A DNA stretch of 41,543 bases, from positions 1 to 41,543 of IMG/VR virus record IMGVR_UViG_3300046533_001145; one strand, 5' to 3'. The notes below the pieces were generated by a model, which was not told the origin of the DNA, made no database searches, and saw only the letters and a list, made by a program, of their open reading frames with translations. A program made the position numbers and the translations under genes. Origin of the DNA: a virus. Each line of letters begins with the position of its first letter. Positions within the stretch are counted from its first letter, which is position 1. Positions 1 through 6,999 of this stretch are shown here, piece after piece.

Positions 1-89
1 GTCCGTGCTCGCTTGATCGCCGCCTCGGCCTCGCCGAAGCTCTCGAGGTCAGCCGGATGAATCAGGGGCTCTACTGCGGTGGGGCTCAT
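1..89 (-). CDS. 5' part of the coiled-coil early protein, duplicated by the overlap
   Basis: This is the first 29 codons of the gene seen complete at 40849-41505, cut by the window edge. It starts with ATG at 87-89 behind a GAAGGAG Shine-Dalgarno and a CACCACG leader. It overlaps the end of the preceding leftward gene (49-291) by 41 bases. It is not a second gene copy, because the bases belong to the 127-bp circular overlap. Confidence 0.9.
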   Translation of the reverse strand, partial: MSPTAVEPLIHPADLESFGEAEAAIKRAR

Positions 90-127
90 CGTGGTGCTCT
101 CCTTCGTCGGATCGTTTACGGGCGGCC
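1..127. repeat. Terminal direct repeat (circular overlap), left copy
   Basis: These 127 bases are identical to 41417-41543. An exact overlap of this odd length is what a k-mer assembler leaves on a circular or circularly permuted molecule, so the two copies are best read as one locus. The repeat covers the 5' end of the leftward gene completed at 40849-41505 (codons from position 89 down to 1) and the 3' end of the leftward gene at 49-291. Confidence 0.95.
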
Positions 128-291
128 TCGAGCTCGAGGCGCATCCCTTCTCTTACGAGGACGTGGGCACGCTTGCCGCTGACACCGAGGCGCTTCCCGG
201 TCTTCCGGTACGAGCGGAGCTCGCGGTAGGCGGCAAGCGCCCGGGCGCGAAGCTCGGAGTCGTAGTCGGATCGGCGGGGCGTGGTGCTCAT
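49..291 (-). CDS. Small helix-turn-helix-like protein
   Basis: 80 residues, basic and charged. Residues about 18-50 (AYRELRSYRKTGKRLGVSGK onward) read like a homeodomain/resolvase-type helix-turn-helix of the kind that recognises DNA by matching a species-like key, so a small DNA-binding regulator is plausible. The acidic and histidine-rich C-terminus looks disordered. The ATG lies behind the stereotyped ACGACGAAGGGAACCACG leader and a GGTGTTACC motif, so it probably starts its own transcript. It overlaps the next leftward gene by 41 bases. Coding status is well supported by the leader; function is inferred. Confidence 0.7.
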   Translation of the reverse strand: MSTTPRRSDYDSELRARALAAYRELRSYRKTGKRLGVSGKRAHVLVREGMRLELEAARKRSDEGEHHDEPHRSRAPDSSG

Positions 292-322
292 CGTCGTGGT
301 TCCCTTCGTCGTGTGGCGCGTT

Positions 323-336
323 ACGGTAACACCATA
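323..336 (-). promoter_or_regulatory. GGTGTTACC promoter-like motif upstream of the HTH gene
   Basis: On the minus strand TATGGTGTTACCGT contains GGTGTTACC and an extended -10-like TGTTACCGT. It sits about 35 bases before the ATG at 291, directly after the stop of the ArsR-type gene. No good -35 is visible. The same nonamer recurs before other leftward and rightward genes. Confidence 0.45.
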
Positions 337-348
337 ATCGGCGCGCCG

Positions 349-747
349 CTAGGCGAGCTTCCGCCCGGTGCTCTCGATGATGGATTCGATGGCCTCGGTC
401 CGTTCGATGTCGACGGGCCAGTCACGGCCGAGCACGGCCGCGATTTGATCGAGCGCCTCATCGCCGCCCAGGTCGAGCCGCACCTTGCCGGTCGCCCGGT
501 AGAAGTGCTCGACCGACCCGCGCTTCGGCCGCGTCCGCGTCAGCTTCACCGCGCCGAGCTCTTCGAGCGCGTGCATATGGAAGCTGACATTGCTCACCGC
601 GATGTCGTGGTCGCGGGCGAGTTCGGCCGGCGAGCGCGCGAGGATCGCCGCGCTCGGCCGCAGCAGGTCGCGCAGGATCGTGACGCGGGTCGGGTGTGCG
701 AGCGCCCGGGCCTTGAGCACGACCTGCTTGTCGGCGCGGGCGCTCAT
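349..747 (-). CDS. ArsR-type winged-helix transcriptional regulator
   Basis: 132 residues. The segment VVLKARALAHPTRVTILRDL is the typical first helices of ArsR/HTH_5 regulators. It is followed by PAELARDHDIAVSNVSFHMH as the recognition helix-turn-helix, and by a wing with a basic turn (TRTRPKRGSVEHFY). The ArsR metal-binding CVC motif is absent, so metal sensing is unlikely. The ATG at 747 overlaps the stop of the upstream proline-rich gene (ATGA), implying translational coupling. It is the clearest transcription factor in the leftward block and a candidate for the phage's lytic or lysogenic control, although that role is inference from position. Confidence 0.85.
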   Translation of the reverse strand: MSARADKQVVLKARALAHPTRVTILRDLLRPSAAILARSPAELARDHDIAVSNVSFHMHALEELGAVKLTRTRPKRGSVEHFYRATGKVRLDLGGDEALDQIAAVLGRDWPVDIERTEAIESIIESTGRKLA

Positions 748-1079
748 CGGGCGGCGCCGGCGCGGAGCGGCTGACCCCGCCGCACACGATGGTGCCGGCC
801 GTGGTGGTGGCAGCAGCAGCGCGGCGTCGTCACGACGACGACGACCGTGACCTGCGTCGGCGTGGCCGCCGGTTCGGGTGCCGGCGTCGGTGCCGGCGTG
901 GGCGGCTGACGCGGTGGCCGGCACGTAATCGGTTCGGCCGTGATCGTCGGTGTGGTCGGACACGTCGGCGGCGGGGTGGTGATCGCCGCGTCGGCCTTGT
1001 CGGCGCCTCCTGCGATAGCCATCAGCAGCAGCAGGATGGCGACGATGGCTGCGTAGGTGATTTTCTCTGCTCTTGTCAT
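744..1079 (-). CDS. Proline-rich membrane-anchored or secreted small protein
   Basis: 111 residues. An N-terminal hydrophobic helix (residues about 8-24, YAAIVAILLLLMAIAGG) ends in an ADAAITT stretch that could be a signal-peptidase site. Then come Thr/Pro-rich sequence with three cysteines, a PTPAPTPAPEPA repeat, a valine run and CCCHHHGRHH. The DNA at 800-850 is made of trinucleotide runs (GTG, CAG, GAC), so the C-terminus is low-complexity and may be length-variable. The start ATG follows GAAAGGAAAA. A similar PTPAP/His-rich protein lies in the lysis region (34163-34882). Function unknown; an envelope-located protein is the most that can be inferred. Confidence 0.65.
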   Translation of the reverse strand: MTRAEKITYAAIVAILLLLMAIAGGADKADAAITTPPPTCPTTPTITAEPITCRPPRQPPTPAPTPAPEPAATPTQVTVVVVVTTPRCCCHHHGRHHRVRRGQPLRAGAAR

Positions 1080-1155
1080 GTTTTCCTTTCGGTCGATTCG
1101 GGTGAGTAGGGTTCGTGGTGGTCGCACTCGTCGTGGTGCTGCGGCCTTCGTCGTC

Positions 1156-1188
1156 AGCGGGCGCCCCGGGAGACCGGCGGCGCCCGCT
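1156..1188. terminator. Hairpin below the 1196-1414 gene
   Basis: A perfect inverted repeat, AGCGGGCGCC and GGCGCCCGCT, is separated by 13 bases. It lies immediately downstream of the stop of the leftward gene 1196-1414 and before the proline-rich gene. A T-tract (CGTTTT) follows on the plus strand, not the minus strand, so as a leftward terminator it lacks a U-tail. It could also attenuate stray rightward transcription. Confidence 0.5.
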
Positions 1189-1195
1189 CTCGTTT

Positions 1196-1414
1196 TCAGG
1201 TCAGCGCCTCCTCGAGCTTCTTCTCGATGATCGCGAGGCGCAGCTCGTCGCCGGTGGCGGCGGCCGTGATCTTCGCCTTCGGGATCGCACACGCCCGCGC
1301 CTCGGCTTTGAGCTCGGCCATGCCGAGGCGTTTCAGGCGGGCGACCTCATCGAGCACCTTGAAGGTGCGCTGGCCGTCGCCCTGGTCGACGGGCTCGAGC
1401 GGCTCGCCGGTCAT
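1196..1414 (-). CDS. Hypothetical small helical protein
   Basis: 72 residues, mostly helical (KVLDEVARLKRLGMAELKAE; DELRLAIIEKKLEEAL). The ATG at 1414 overlaps the stop of the upstream gene by four bases (ATGA), so it is the last gene of the 1943-1196 operon before a hairpin. The LKAEARACAIPKAKITAAATGDELRLAI part resembles a SAP/HeH-type helix-extended-loop-helix motif, but this is weak. No recognised family. Confidence 0.65.
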   Translation of the reverse strand: MTGEPLEPVDQGDGQRTFKVLDEVARLKRLGMAELKAEARACAIPKAKITAAATGDELRLAIIEKKLEEALT

Positions 1415-1632
1415 GAGAACGGGTCTTCGGTTTCGCCCGCGTACTCGAAGGCGGCGTGGAGCTGCTCGAGTGTGCAGCGCTGGTCTCGGTGCAGGGCATG
1501 AGCCGGGGCGCCGGCGGTTCGCTCGAAGGCGATCCGGTCGCCCTGTACGGCGACGATTCGGATGCGCTGCGCCGAGGCGTCCCCCTTGCCGCACCACACC
1601 TCGGTCGGTCGCGGCTGATGCTCGCCGCTCAC
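1411..1632 (-). CDS. Hypothetical small protein
   Basis: 73 residues, starting with GTG at 1632 that overlaps the preceding stop (GTGA). The sequence MSGEHQPRPTEVWCGKGDAS, then IRIVAVQGDRIAFERT and CTLEQLHAAFEYAG, suggests a compact beta domain followed by a helix. It resembles short phage proteins that recognise nothing known. It is translationally coupled on both sides, so it is probably expressed with its neighbours. Confidence 0.65.
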   Translation of the reverse strand: MSGEHQPRPTEVWCGKGDASAQRIRIVAVQGDRIAFERTAGAPAHALHRDQRCTLEQLHAAFEYAGETEDPFS

Positions 1633-1943
1633 GACGACACCGGCGCCGCGAGGAGGTGGGCGAAGAGTCGATACGCCCCGGTCACGTCGAGCACCAGGGC
1701 GCCGCCGACGACCGCGTGCCGGCCGCTGCCGTACTCGCCAACGTCGGTCGCCTCCTTCATCGCCTCGAAGGGACGGTCGCGCTCGAGCTGATCGGCGACC
1801 CGGTTCACGAGGGACATCGCCTCTTCGACGGTGGCCTCGGGCGCCATATCCTGCCGGACCGCTTCATAGGCAGACTGGCGCCGCTCGAAGGGGATCGGAT
1901 GCCCGATGGCATCGAAGCCATCGGGAACGGTCGTGGTGCTCAT
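1629..1943 (-). CDS. Hypothetical protein of the ArdC-linked operon
   Basis: 104 residues. The start ATG at 1943 follows an AGGAGG Shine-Dalgarno and the CACCACG leader, and is favoured over an upstream in-frame ATG near 2015 that would overlap the ArdC gene. The N-terminal half is helical (AYEAVRQDMAPEATVEEAMS, LVNRVADQLERDRPFEAMKE) and the C-terminal half hydrophobic (GALVLDVTGAYRLFAHLL). No family recognised. It lies directly downstream of the antirestriction gene and may share its transcript. Confidence 0.7.
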   Translation of the reverse strand: MSTTTVPDGFDAIGHPIPFERRQSAYEAVRQDMAPEATVEEAMSLVNRVADQLERDRPFEAMKEATDVGEYGSGRHAVVGGALVLDVTGAYRLFAHLLAAPVSS

Positions 1944-1974
1944 CGTGGTGCCTCCTAGTCTGAGGAGCGCCCGC

Positions 1975-2868
1975 TTACGCGGGCACCGCCTCGGTCGTGG
2001 TGACGGCGAGGGCATCTTCCACCCTCGCCGCGATCTTGTCGATGGTGGTCAAGTCCTCGCGGAGCGTCGCGAGGTCGTCGCGGGCGTTCCATCCGGCGAT
2101 GTAGGGGACGGCCTCGCCCGAGGTGTCGAAGCCCATCGCCTCGAGGGCGACGTGCGCTGCAGCCTCAACGATCACCTCGGCGCGCTCGCGCCCGTAGTTC
2201 TCATAGCCGATCCCCTGCGCGTGGCAGAGCTCGTGCGTCAGAACCCGCACCTGCTGATCGACGGCGGCCGAGGAGTCGACCACGATGTGCCGCTGCTCGG
2301 CGTCGCACCATCCGCCCTCGGGGCGGTCTGAGAGGTCGCGGTACTCGACCGTGTACTCGAGCTCGCCGGCGAGACCCTCGAGCCGCTCGAGCAGCTCGCC
2401 GTGGTCGGCGGTCTCGATGGTCGAGCTCTCAAGTTCGGCGATGGGCTCGCCGTCGGTCTGGGAGACATCGAAGACCGACACGACCTTGAAGAAGATGCGC
2501 GGGCGATCCGACTCCTCGGTCTCGCGCTCGTCGCCGTCGACAACTTCGGTCTTCGGCTTGACCTTGATCGGGGCGAAGATGCGAAGGCCGGTCGAGCCCT
2601 TCTTCACCGAGCGGTTGAGCTTCTTCCAAGTGTGGAAGCCGGCGACGCGGGTCGCGGACTCGGCGACGGGCTCGCCGTCGACCGTCGGCACCTGGCAGGC
2701 GATGAGGAGCTGATTCGTAATCGAGTAGTTGTGGAAGAGGGACCGCGCCCGGGCCCAACGGCGGAAGCCGTCGGTGCTCATCAGCTCGCGGGTGGCTGCC
2801 TCGAGGCGCTCGACCTGCTCGGCGCGCCGCTCCTCTGCCGTCTGCTTGCTCTTCGTCGTGGTGCTCAT
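1975..2868 (-). CDS. ArdC-like antirestriction protein with HExxH metallopeptidase-type domain
   Basis: 297 residues. The N-terminal half matches the ArdC N-terminal ssDNA-binding domain: FHNYSITNQLLIACQ (about 45-59) and VAGFHTWKKLNRSVKKGSTG (about 75-94). The C-terminal half carries THELCHAQGIGY with the zinc motif HELCH at 212-216 and a later glutamate helix (EVIVEAAAHV, 231-240) as probable third-ligand region. ArdC proteins of plasmids and phages protect incoming DNA from type I and II restriction, and this order of domains is the ArdC layout. It is the first gene of the leftward block, behind the best sigma70-type promoter in the window, which fits expression immediately on DNA entry. 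An internal acidic insertion (about 105-125) is unusual. Confidence 0.85.
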   Translation of the reverse strand: MSTTTKSKQTAEERRAEQVERLEAATRELMSTDGFRRWARARSLFHNYSITNQLLIACQVPTVDGEPVAESATRVAGFHTWKKLNRSVKKGSTGLRIFAPIKVKPKTEVVDGDERETEESDRPRIFFKVVSVFDVSQTDGEPIAELESSTIETADHGELLERLEGLAGELEYTVEYRDLSDRPEGGWCDAEQRHIVVDSSAAVDQQVRVLTHELCHAQGIGYENYGRERAEVIVEAAAHVALEAMGFDTSGEAVPYIAGWNARDDLATLREDLTTIDKIAARVEDALAVTTTEAVPA

Positions 2869-2898
2869 CGCTGCTCCCTTCGTCGTGGTGTGAGATAA

Positions 2899-2927
2899 AA
2901 GGTAACACCTTCCGTCCGACTTGTCAA
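2899..2927 (-). promoter_or_regulatory. Sigma70-type promoter for the leftward ArdC operon
   Basis: On the minus strand TTGACA (2922-2927) and TACCTT (2899-2904) are separated by exactly 17 bases, and the -10 is extended by TG (TGTTACCTT). The spacer end and -10 contain the recurrent GGTGTTACC motif (2901-2909). The leader CACCACGACGAAGGGAG then leads to the ATG at 2868. This is the only promoter here with a perfect -35. Confidence 0.75.
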
Positions 2928-2929
2928 GC

Positions 2930-2959
2930 CCTGTCGAATGGTCGGCTCCGCTCGACAGG
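2930..2959. promoter_or_regulatory. Inverted repeat in the divergent control region
   Basis: CCTGTCGA (2930-2937) and TCGACAGG (2952-2959) form an 8-bp inverted repeat with a 14-base gap, immediately upstream of the leftward -35 and ahead of the terminase genes. Position and symmetry fit an operator controlling both directions. No protein can be assigned; the ArsR-type protein at 349-747 is one candidate. Confidence 0.45.
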
Positions 2960-3002
2960 TTAGACCGCTGGATTCAGGGGAACGGCCCGGGTAGCCTCCC
3001 CG

Positions 3003-3620
3003 GTGGTGGCGACCACGAAGAGGAAGACGAAGACGCCCGCGCCGAGGAAGACCAAAGCGAAGGCGAAACCGAAAGCGAAGGGCAAGGCGCCGGCGAAAGC
3101 GAAACGGCGCCGCCGCAAACCGGCCGCTCCGAAACCGACGGGGCGCCCCTCGAAAATCGCGCAGCACGTCGAGGTGCTCGTCAAGCTCAAGGGGAAAGAG
3201 GAGAAGCGCATCCTCACCGTGGCCGAGGCCATCGTCCTCGCCCTGGCGCACGGGCTCACCATCGAAAAAGCTGCCGAGACCGTCGGCGTCAGCGCCACCA
3301 CGGTGCATAACTGGCTCGCCCGGGGAGAGGAGTGGAGGGACGCCGATGTCGTCCCCGCCGGCGAGGAGCCCTTCCTTGAGTTTCTGTATGCGACGACGCG
3401 GGCGCGCGCGCAGGCGGTCGAGCTCGCCCTCGCCGGCATCATCGAGGCGGGCAAAGAGGACTGGCGCGCATGGGCGTGGTTCCTCGAGCGCAGCTTCCCC
3501 GACGAGTACGGGCGCCGGACCCGACTCGACCACGGCGGCATCGCCGACGGCGAGACCATGACCCTCGCCGAGCTCTTCGCCCGGTCGGCGAAAGACAAGT
3601 CGACCGCCGATGGCGACTAA
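3003..3620 (+). CDS. Terminase small subunit
   Basis: 205 residues. A very basic Lys/Ala/Pro N-terminus (1-55) precedes a helix-turn-helix, LTIEKAAETVGVSATTVHNW (about 83-102), and a helical region with WAWFLERSFPDEYGRRTR, a signature of phage small terminases (DNA recognition at the packaging site). It overlaps the large subunit by 11 bases. The start is a GTG with no clear Shine-Dalgarno, and a second GTG follows at once, so the exact start is uncertain. The long basic tail could add nonspecific DNA binding. It is the first gene of the rightward block. Confidence 0.88.
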   Translation: MVATTKRKTKTPAPRKTKAKAKPKAKGKAPAKAKRRRRKPAAPKPTGRPSKIAQHVEVLVKLKGKEEKRILTVAEAIVLALAHGLTIEKAAETVGVSATTVHNWLARGEEWRDADVVPAGEEPFLEFLYATTRARAQAVELALAGIIEAGKEDWRAWAWFLERSFPDEYGRRTRLDHGGIADGETMTLAELFARSAKDKSTADGD

Positions 3621-4986
3621 GCCGCGCGCCTCGGCCGAGCAATTCATCGCCCGCTCGCAGGCCGACCCGGTGTGGTGGATGCAGACCGTGCTCGGCGCGG
3701 AGCTATGGAGCGCGCAGCGCAAGATCACCCGCTCGGTGCGCGACAACCGGCAGACCGCCGTCCGCTCCTGCCACGGGCCCGGGAAGACGTTCATCGCCGC
3801 CGGCGTCGCCCTGTGGTTCCTCTACTCCTTCCCGAACTCGCGCGTCGTCACCACGGCGACCAAGTGGTCGCAGGTCAAGAATCTCCTATGGCATGAGGTG
3901 AATCAGCTCCACTCGAGGGCGAAGGCACCGCTCGGCGGCACCTGCCTGCAGACTCAGCTCTACCTACCGGACGGCCGCTACGCGCTCGGCCTCTCGACGC
4001 GCCCCGGTCAGGAGGAGAGCTTCCAAGGGCACCACGCCCCGCACATCCTGCTGCTGTACGACGAGGCGAGCGGCATCCCCGAGCCGGTGTACGAAGCGGG
4101 CGAGGGCTACATGACCACCGAGGGCGCCCGCAAGCTGATGATCGGCAACCCGACCCGAGCCGAGGGCGAGTTCTACAAGGCGTTCCACTCCGACCGCGAC
4201 AAGTACTCCTGCCACCACATCAGCGCTTTCGATACGCCGGCCTTCACCGGCGAGCCGATCAGCGAGGAGCTGCGCACGCGCCTGGTCTCCGAAGCGTGGG
4301 TCGAGGAACGGCGCGACCGATGGCAGGGCACCGCCCTGTGGGACGTGAAAGTCCTCGGCGAGTTCTCCAAGCGCGCCGACGACACCGTCTTCTCCCTCGG
4401 CCTGGTCGAGGAGGCGCAGGAGCGCGAGGTGCCGCCGGCGGCCATCGACCGCGAGGCCGTGGTCGCCTGCGACGTGGCGCGCTTCGGCTCCGACGAAACG
4501 GTCATATCGACCCTGGTCGGTCATGAGGTCCGCATCCGCGAGAACTACCAGGGCGTCGACACCGTGGTCACGGCGGCGAAAGTGAAGAACATCCACGACG
4601 AGCTGCGGCAGGGACGGGGATCGGCGCGGGTCGTGGTGGACGACTCGGGCGTCGGCGGCGGCGTCACCGACATCCTGCGCCATAACGGGGTGTCGGTCAC
4701 CGCCTTCAACGCCGGCGAGTCGGCCATCGAGGACGACAACTATCCGAACGCCCGCTCGGAGCTGTGGTTCCGAGGAGCCGAGAGCATCGAGAAAGTGCGC
4801 ATCCCCGACGACGAGGAGCTCGCCGCCGACCTCCTCTCCCCGCGCTACCGGCTCGACAAGCATGGGCGCCGCGAGGTCGAGCCGAAGGATGCGACGAAGA
4901 AGCGCCTCGGCCGCTCGCCCGACAAGGCCGACTCGGTGCTGATGCTCTTCGTCCCCGCCGCCGATAGCGGCATGGAAGTGTGGTGA
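3610..4986 (+). CDS. terL: Terminase large subunit (packaging ATPase/nuclease)
   Basis: 458 residues. Walker A SCHGPGKT (53-60) and Walker B ILLLYDEAS (146-154, D151/E152) form the ATPase motor, and MIGNP (177-181) fits the coupling motif. The C-terminal RNase H-fold nuclease shows CDVARFGSD (D288), VVVDDSGVGGG (D344/D345) and SPDKADSV (D438/D441) as metal-binding acids. It pumps DNA into the prohead and cuts it. It overlaps the small subunit. The usual next gene, portal, is absent here and appears only at 15417. Confidence 0.95.
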   Translation: MATKPRASAEQFIARSQADPVWWMQTVLGAELWSAQRKITRSVRDNRQTAVRSCHGPGKTFIAAGVALWFLYSFPNSRVVTTATKWSQVKNLLWHEVNQLHSRAKAPLGGTCLQTQLYLPDGRYALGLSTRPGQEESFQGHHAPHILLLYDEASGIPEPVYEAGEGYMTTEGARKLMIGNPTRAEGEFYKAFHSDRDKYSCHHISAFDTPAFTGEPISEELRTRLVSEAWVEERRDRWQGTALWDVKVLGEFSKRADDTVFSLGLVEEAQEREVPPAAIDREAVVACDVARFGSDETVISTLVGHEVRIRENYQGVDTVVTAAKVKNIHDELRQGRGSARVVVDDSGVGGGVTDILRHNGVSVTAFNAGESAIEDDNYPNARSELWFRGAESIEKVRIPDDEELAADLLSPRYRLDKHGRREVEPKDATKKRLGRSPDKADSVLMLFVPAADSGMEVW

Positions 4987-5132
4987 CGGGTCGCGGCTGT
5001 AGTCTCGCTTCGCAGGAGCGCTCGGTGTGCTCGGGAATCGCTGTCGTGTGGGGAAGCGAGCCTCTCCCCTCTCGAGCGTAGGCGGCGTCGGGTGGCTGAC
5101 GGCCCGGCGTCGCCGGCCCGGTGCTTCGGCCG

Positions 5133-5142
5133 GGTGTAGGCT
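5133..5142 (+). promoter_or_regulatory. Promoter-like GGTGTAGGCT before the DUF1508 gene
   Basis: GGTGTAGGCT carries a TANNNT -10 (TAGGCT) and resembles GGTGTAGGGT at 12696-12705. It is followed by CCCACGACGAAAGG and ATG at 5177. The 190 bases between terL and this gene otherwise contain only GC-rich hairpin potential (for example CCCGG and CCGGG around 5118-5134). No -35 is evident. Confidence 0.4.
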
Positions 5143-5176
5143 GCCGCCGACGACCCACGACGAAAGGATTTCCACG

Positions 5177-5524
5177 ATGAATCCCGTTGAATCGCCGATG
5201 GAGAAGATCGGTGACCTGCCCGGTGGCGCGACCCTCTACTACGCCGACGAGCACTTCGACTCGCCCGGCTTCTACGTCGGCGAGGACGACACCGGCTCGC
5301 AGTACCGGGCCGTGCTCGTGCCGATCAACCCCGAGGGCAACGCCGGCCAACGCTCGCACTTCGAGGTCTTCCCGGGCGAGGACGACCAGCACTACTACCA
5401 CCTGATCGCGGCCAACGGCGAGGTGCTCTTCGTGTCCGAGGGCTACACCCGCCGCGAGGACGCCGAGCGCGGTCTCGTGACGGCGCTTAGCGCGATGCGC
5501 GAGGCCATCGGTGATCGCCAGTGA
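5177..5524 (+). CDS. DUF1508 (YegP-like) domain protein
   Basis: 115 residues. The C-terminal half (YYHLIAANGEVLFVSEGYTR, then REDAERGLVTAL) matches the DUF1508/YegP fold, in which a short beta-hairpin 'AaNGevl..SegY' is followed by an 'A..gi..v' helix. The start at 5177 is chosen for its CACGACGAAAGG leader and the CACG just before ATG; an upstream in-frame extension has no ribosome site. Function of the family is not established; E. coli YegP is a two-repeat version. First gene of the accessory block after terminase, coupled to the next gene by GTGA overlap. Confidence 0.8.
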   Translation: MNPVESPMEKIGDLPGGATLYYADEHFDSPGFYVGEDDTGSQYRAVLVPINPEGNAGQRSHFEVFPGEDDQHYYHLIAANGEVLFVSEGYTRREDAERGLVTALSAMREAIGDRQ

Positions 5525-5844
5525 AGCCGACGATCTGCCGCATGGTCGTCTACCGCTCGAGGACGGGCGGCTATGACGTACCGGCCGTGGTCAACTGCAC
5601 CGAGGATTCGATCAGCGAGGAGGGCGTCGAGCTCGGCCACGTGCCGCCGCTCACCGGGAAGGATCACGTCCACCTCACGGTGTTCACGCCGGGCAAGCCC
5701 GGCACCGCCCGCGAGGGCAACGAGGTGAACGAGGCGCAGACCTCGGGCTGCTACCAGGAGTGGGACATCCCGCCGTGGACCGGCGCCGAGGAAAAAGGCG
5801 AGGTGCCCGAGCCCGGCACCTGGCGCTTCCCGGTTCGCATCTAG
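5521..5844 (+). CDS. Hypothetical phage protein
   Basis: 107 residues, GTG start overlapping the previous stop by four bases. Compact, mixed beta composition: MVVYRSRTGGYDVPAVVNCT, then HVHLTVFTPG and CYQEWDIPPW ending GTWRFPVRI. The C-terminal 'WDIPPW...GTWR.P' pattern looks like a recurrent small phage protein, but I cannot name it or give a function. Followed by a strong terminator-like hairpin. Confidence 0.7.
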   Translation: MKPTICRMVVYRSRTGGYDVPAVVNCTEDSISEEGVELGHVPPLTGKDHVHLTVFTPGKPGTAREGNEVNEAQTSGCYQEWDIPPWTGAEEKGEVPEPGTWRFPVRI

Positions 5845-5879
5845 TAGCGTCAGCGACGGCGGCCTCGGCCCGCCTACAT

Positions 5880-5936
5880 GACCCCTCGAGGAGGCGCGCC
5901 GCAGGGCGAGCTAAACCTCGAGGGGTCGCCTCTTTC
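5880..5936 (+). terminator. Terminator after the DUF1508 operon
   Basis: A perfect 12-bp inverted repeat, GACCCCTCGAGG (5880-5891) and CCTCGAGGGGTC (5916-5927), encloses 24 bases containing GCTAA and is followed by GCCTCTTT. A related element (GACCCCG..GCTAACC..CGGGGTCGCCTCATT) closes another operon at 10528. Confidence 0.75.
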
Positions 5937-6058
5937 CGATGGCGGGTGTATGTTGCGCGCGGACGAGACACGACCTCGGCGCCGGCCACATAGGCGGGTC
6001 CAAGTCATTCGCCACTGTCGGCGCCGGGGTTGATAACCACGACAGGAAGGGCACCACG

Positions 6059-6538
6059 ATGGCGCGAACTTTGAAGGCAGCCGAGAAGGGCTACACCTAC
6101 ACCTCGGGCTGCGACCTCGATGTCGTCACGTGCGGCGACTGCGGGATCAGCCACGCGATACCGACGGCGCTCAACGAACGCGCCCTCGCGAATTCGGCCG
6201 AGGAGCCCGACACGGTCTACTGGTATTGCCCGGCAGGGCATCGGCTCCGTTACAACGGCAGGTCCGAGGAGTCGAAGCTCCGCGACCGCCTCGAGCGCGA
6301 GCGCGAGCGAGCCGGCCACCATGCCGCCCGTGCCGATCAGGCCGAAGCGAGCGCGCGCGGCCAGAAAGCAGCGGCGAGCAGGGCGCGCGGCGAACGCGAC
6401 CGGATCATCGAGAAGGTCAAGAAGGGCGTGTGCCCGGTCAAGGGCTGCGGTCGCACCTTCCGCTACGTGAAGCGCCACATCGCCTCGCAGCACCCGGAGT
6501 TCGAGGTGCCGGTCGAAACCAGCACGACCGAGGAGTAG
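6059..6538 (+). CDS. Zinc-binding protein with C-terminal C2H2 finger
   Basis: 159 residues. The N-terminal part has a CGDCGISHAI pair and YWYCPAGHRL, a plausible zinc ribbon (about 25-65). A charged helical linker follows (ESKLRDRLERERERAGHHAA), then CPVKGCGRTFRYVKRHIASQ with a following H: a C2H2 finger of CX4C-X8-HX4H type (about 127-145). It likely binds nucleic acid or protein; the role in the phage is unknown. ATG at 6059 is preceded by ACCACGACAGGAAGGGCACC, the local leader form. It starts a run of tightly packed small genes that reaches 8069. Confidence 0.78.
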   Translation: MARTLKAAEKGYTYTSGCDLDVVTCGDCGISHAIPTALNERALANSAEEPDTVYWYCPAGHRLRYNGRSEESKLRDRLERERERAGHHAARADQAEASARGQKAAASRARGERDRIIEKVKKGVCPVKGCGRTFRYVKRHIASQHPEFEVPVETSTTEE

Positions 6539-6543
6539 GGGCG

Positions 6544-6999
6544 ATGAAACAGGTCCGCACCATCAGGTGCCGGCGCCGCTTCGTGCTACCCGGCGGCACC
6601 GACCGGAATGACCTATGGGTCGAGGAGCGTCGCGGCGAGCACGGCGAGCCGGTCCTCTCCTCCACCTGGCAGCCGACCGACGAGGAGCGCGAGGCCATCG
6701 CCAAGGGCGCCAACGTCGAGCTCTGCGTGTGGGGCGAAGGGACGCCGCCCGTCTACATCGGCACGTCGACCGAGCAGCTCGGCGTCTTCACCCTCGAGGA
6801 CAACGAGCGCGACGCGATCATCGACATTCAGGATCACGGCCGATGGACGCAGGAGGCGGCGCGGGTCGTCGGTCAGCGGTTCCGGGCCGAGACCTACGCC
6901 GCCGGCGGCAACATCGCCGGCGACCTGGCCGTCCTGTATCTCGACGTGAACGATGCGAAGAGCGTGGTCATCGTCGGGCCCGGGGAGGAGGAGGGATGA
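6544..6999 (+). CDS. Hypothetical protein
   Basis: 151 residues, starting ATG at 6544 after GAGTAGGGGCG. It begins with a basic strand (MKQVRTIRCRRRFVLPGG), and later has WQPTDEEREAIAKGANVELC, followed by WGEGTPPVYIGT. That segment reads like a short phage module in which a helix precedes a beta-hairpin. No family recognised. It overlaps the next gene by ATGA, so it is part of a coupled operon with 6059-8069. Confidence 0.7.
   Translation: MKQVRTIRCRRRFVLPGGTDRNDLWVEERRGEHGEPVLSSTWQPTDEEREAIAKGANVELCVWGEGTPPVYIGTSTEQLGVFTLEDNERDAIIDIQDHGRWTQEAARVVGQRFRAETYAAGGNIAGDLAVLYLDVNDAKSVVIVGPGEEEG

Noticed and set aside
79-774. A rightward open frame over the ArsR-type regulator
   Set aside because: The leftward frame has the recognisable HTH_5 sequence and coupled starts; the rightward one is its shadow.
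4987-5176. Possible tRNA or small RNA in the gap after terL
   Set aside because: Hairpin-forming sequence is present, but no T-arm consensus, anticodon arm or CCA pattern could be assembled into a cloverleaf.
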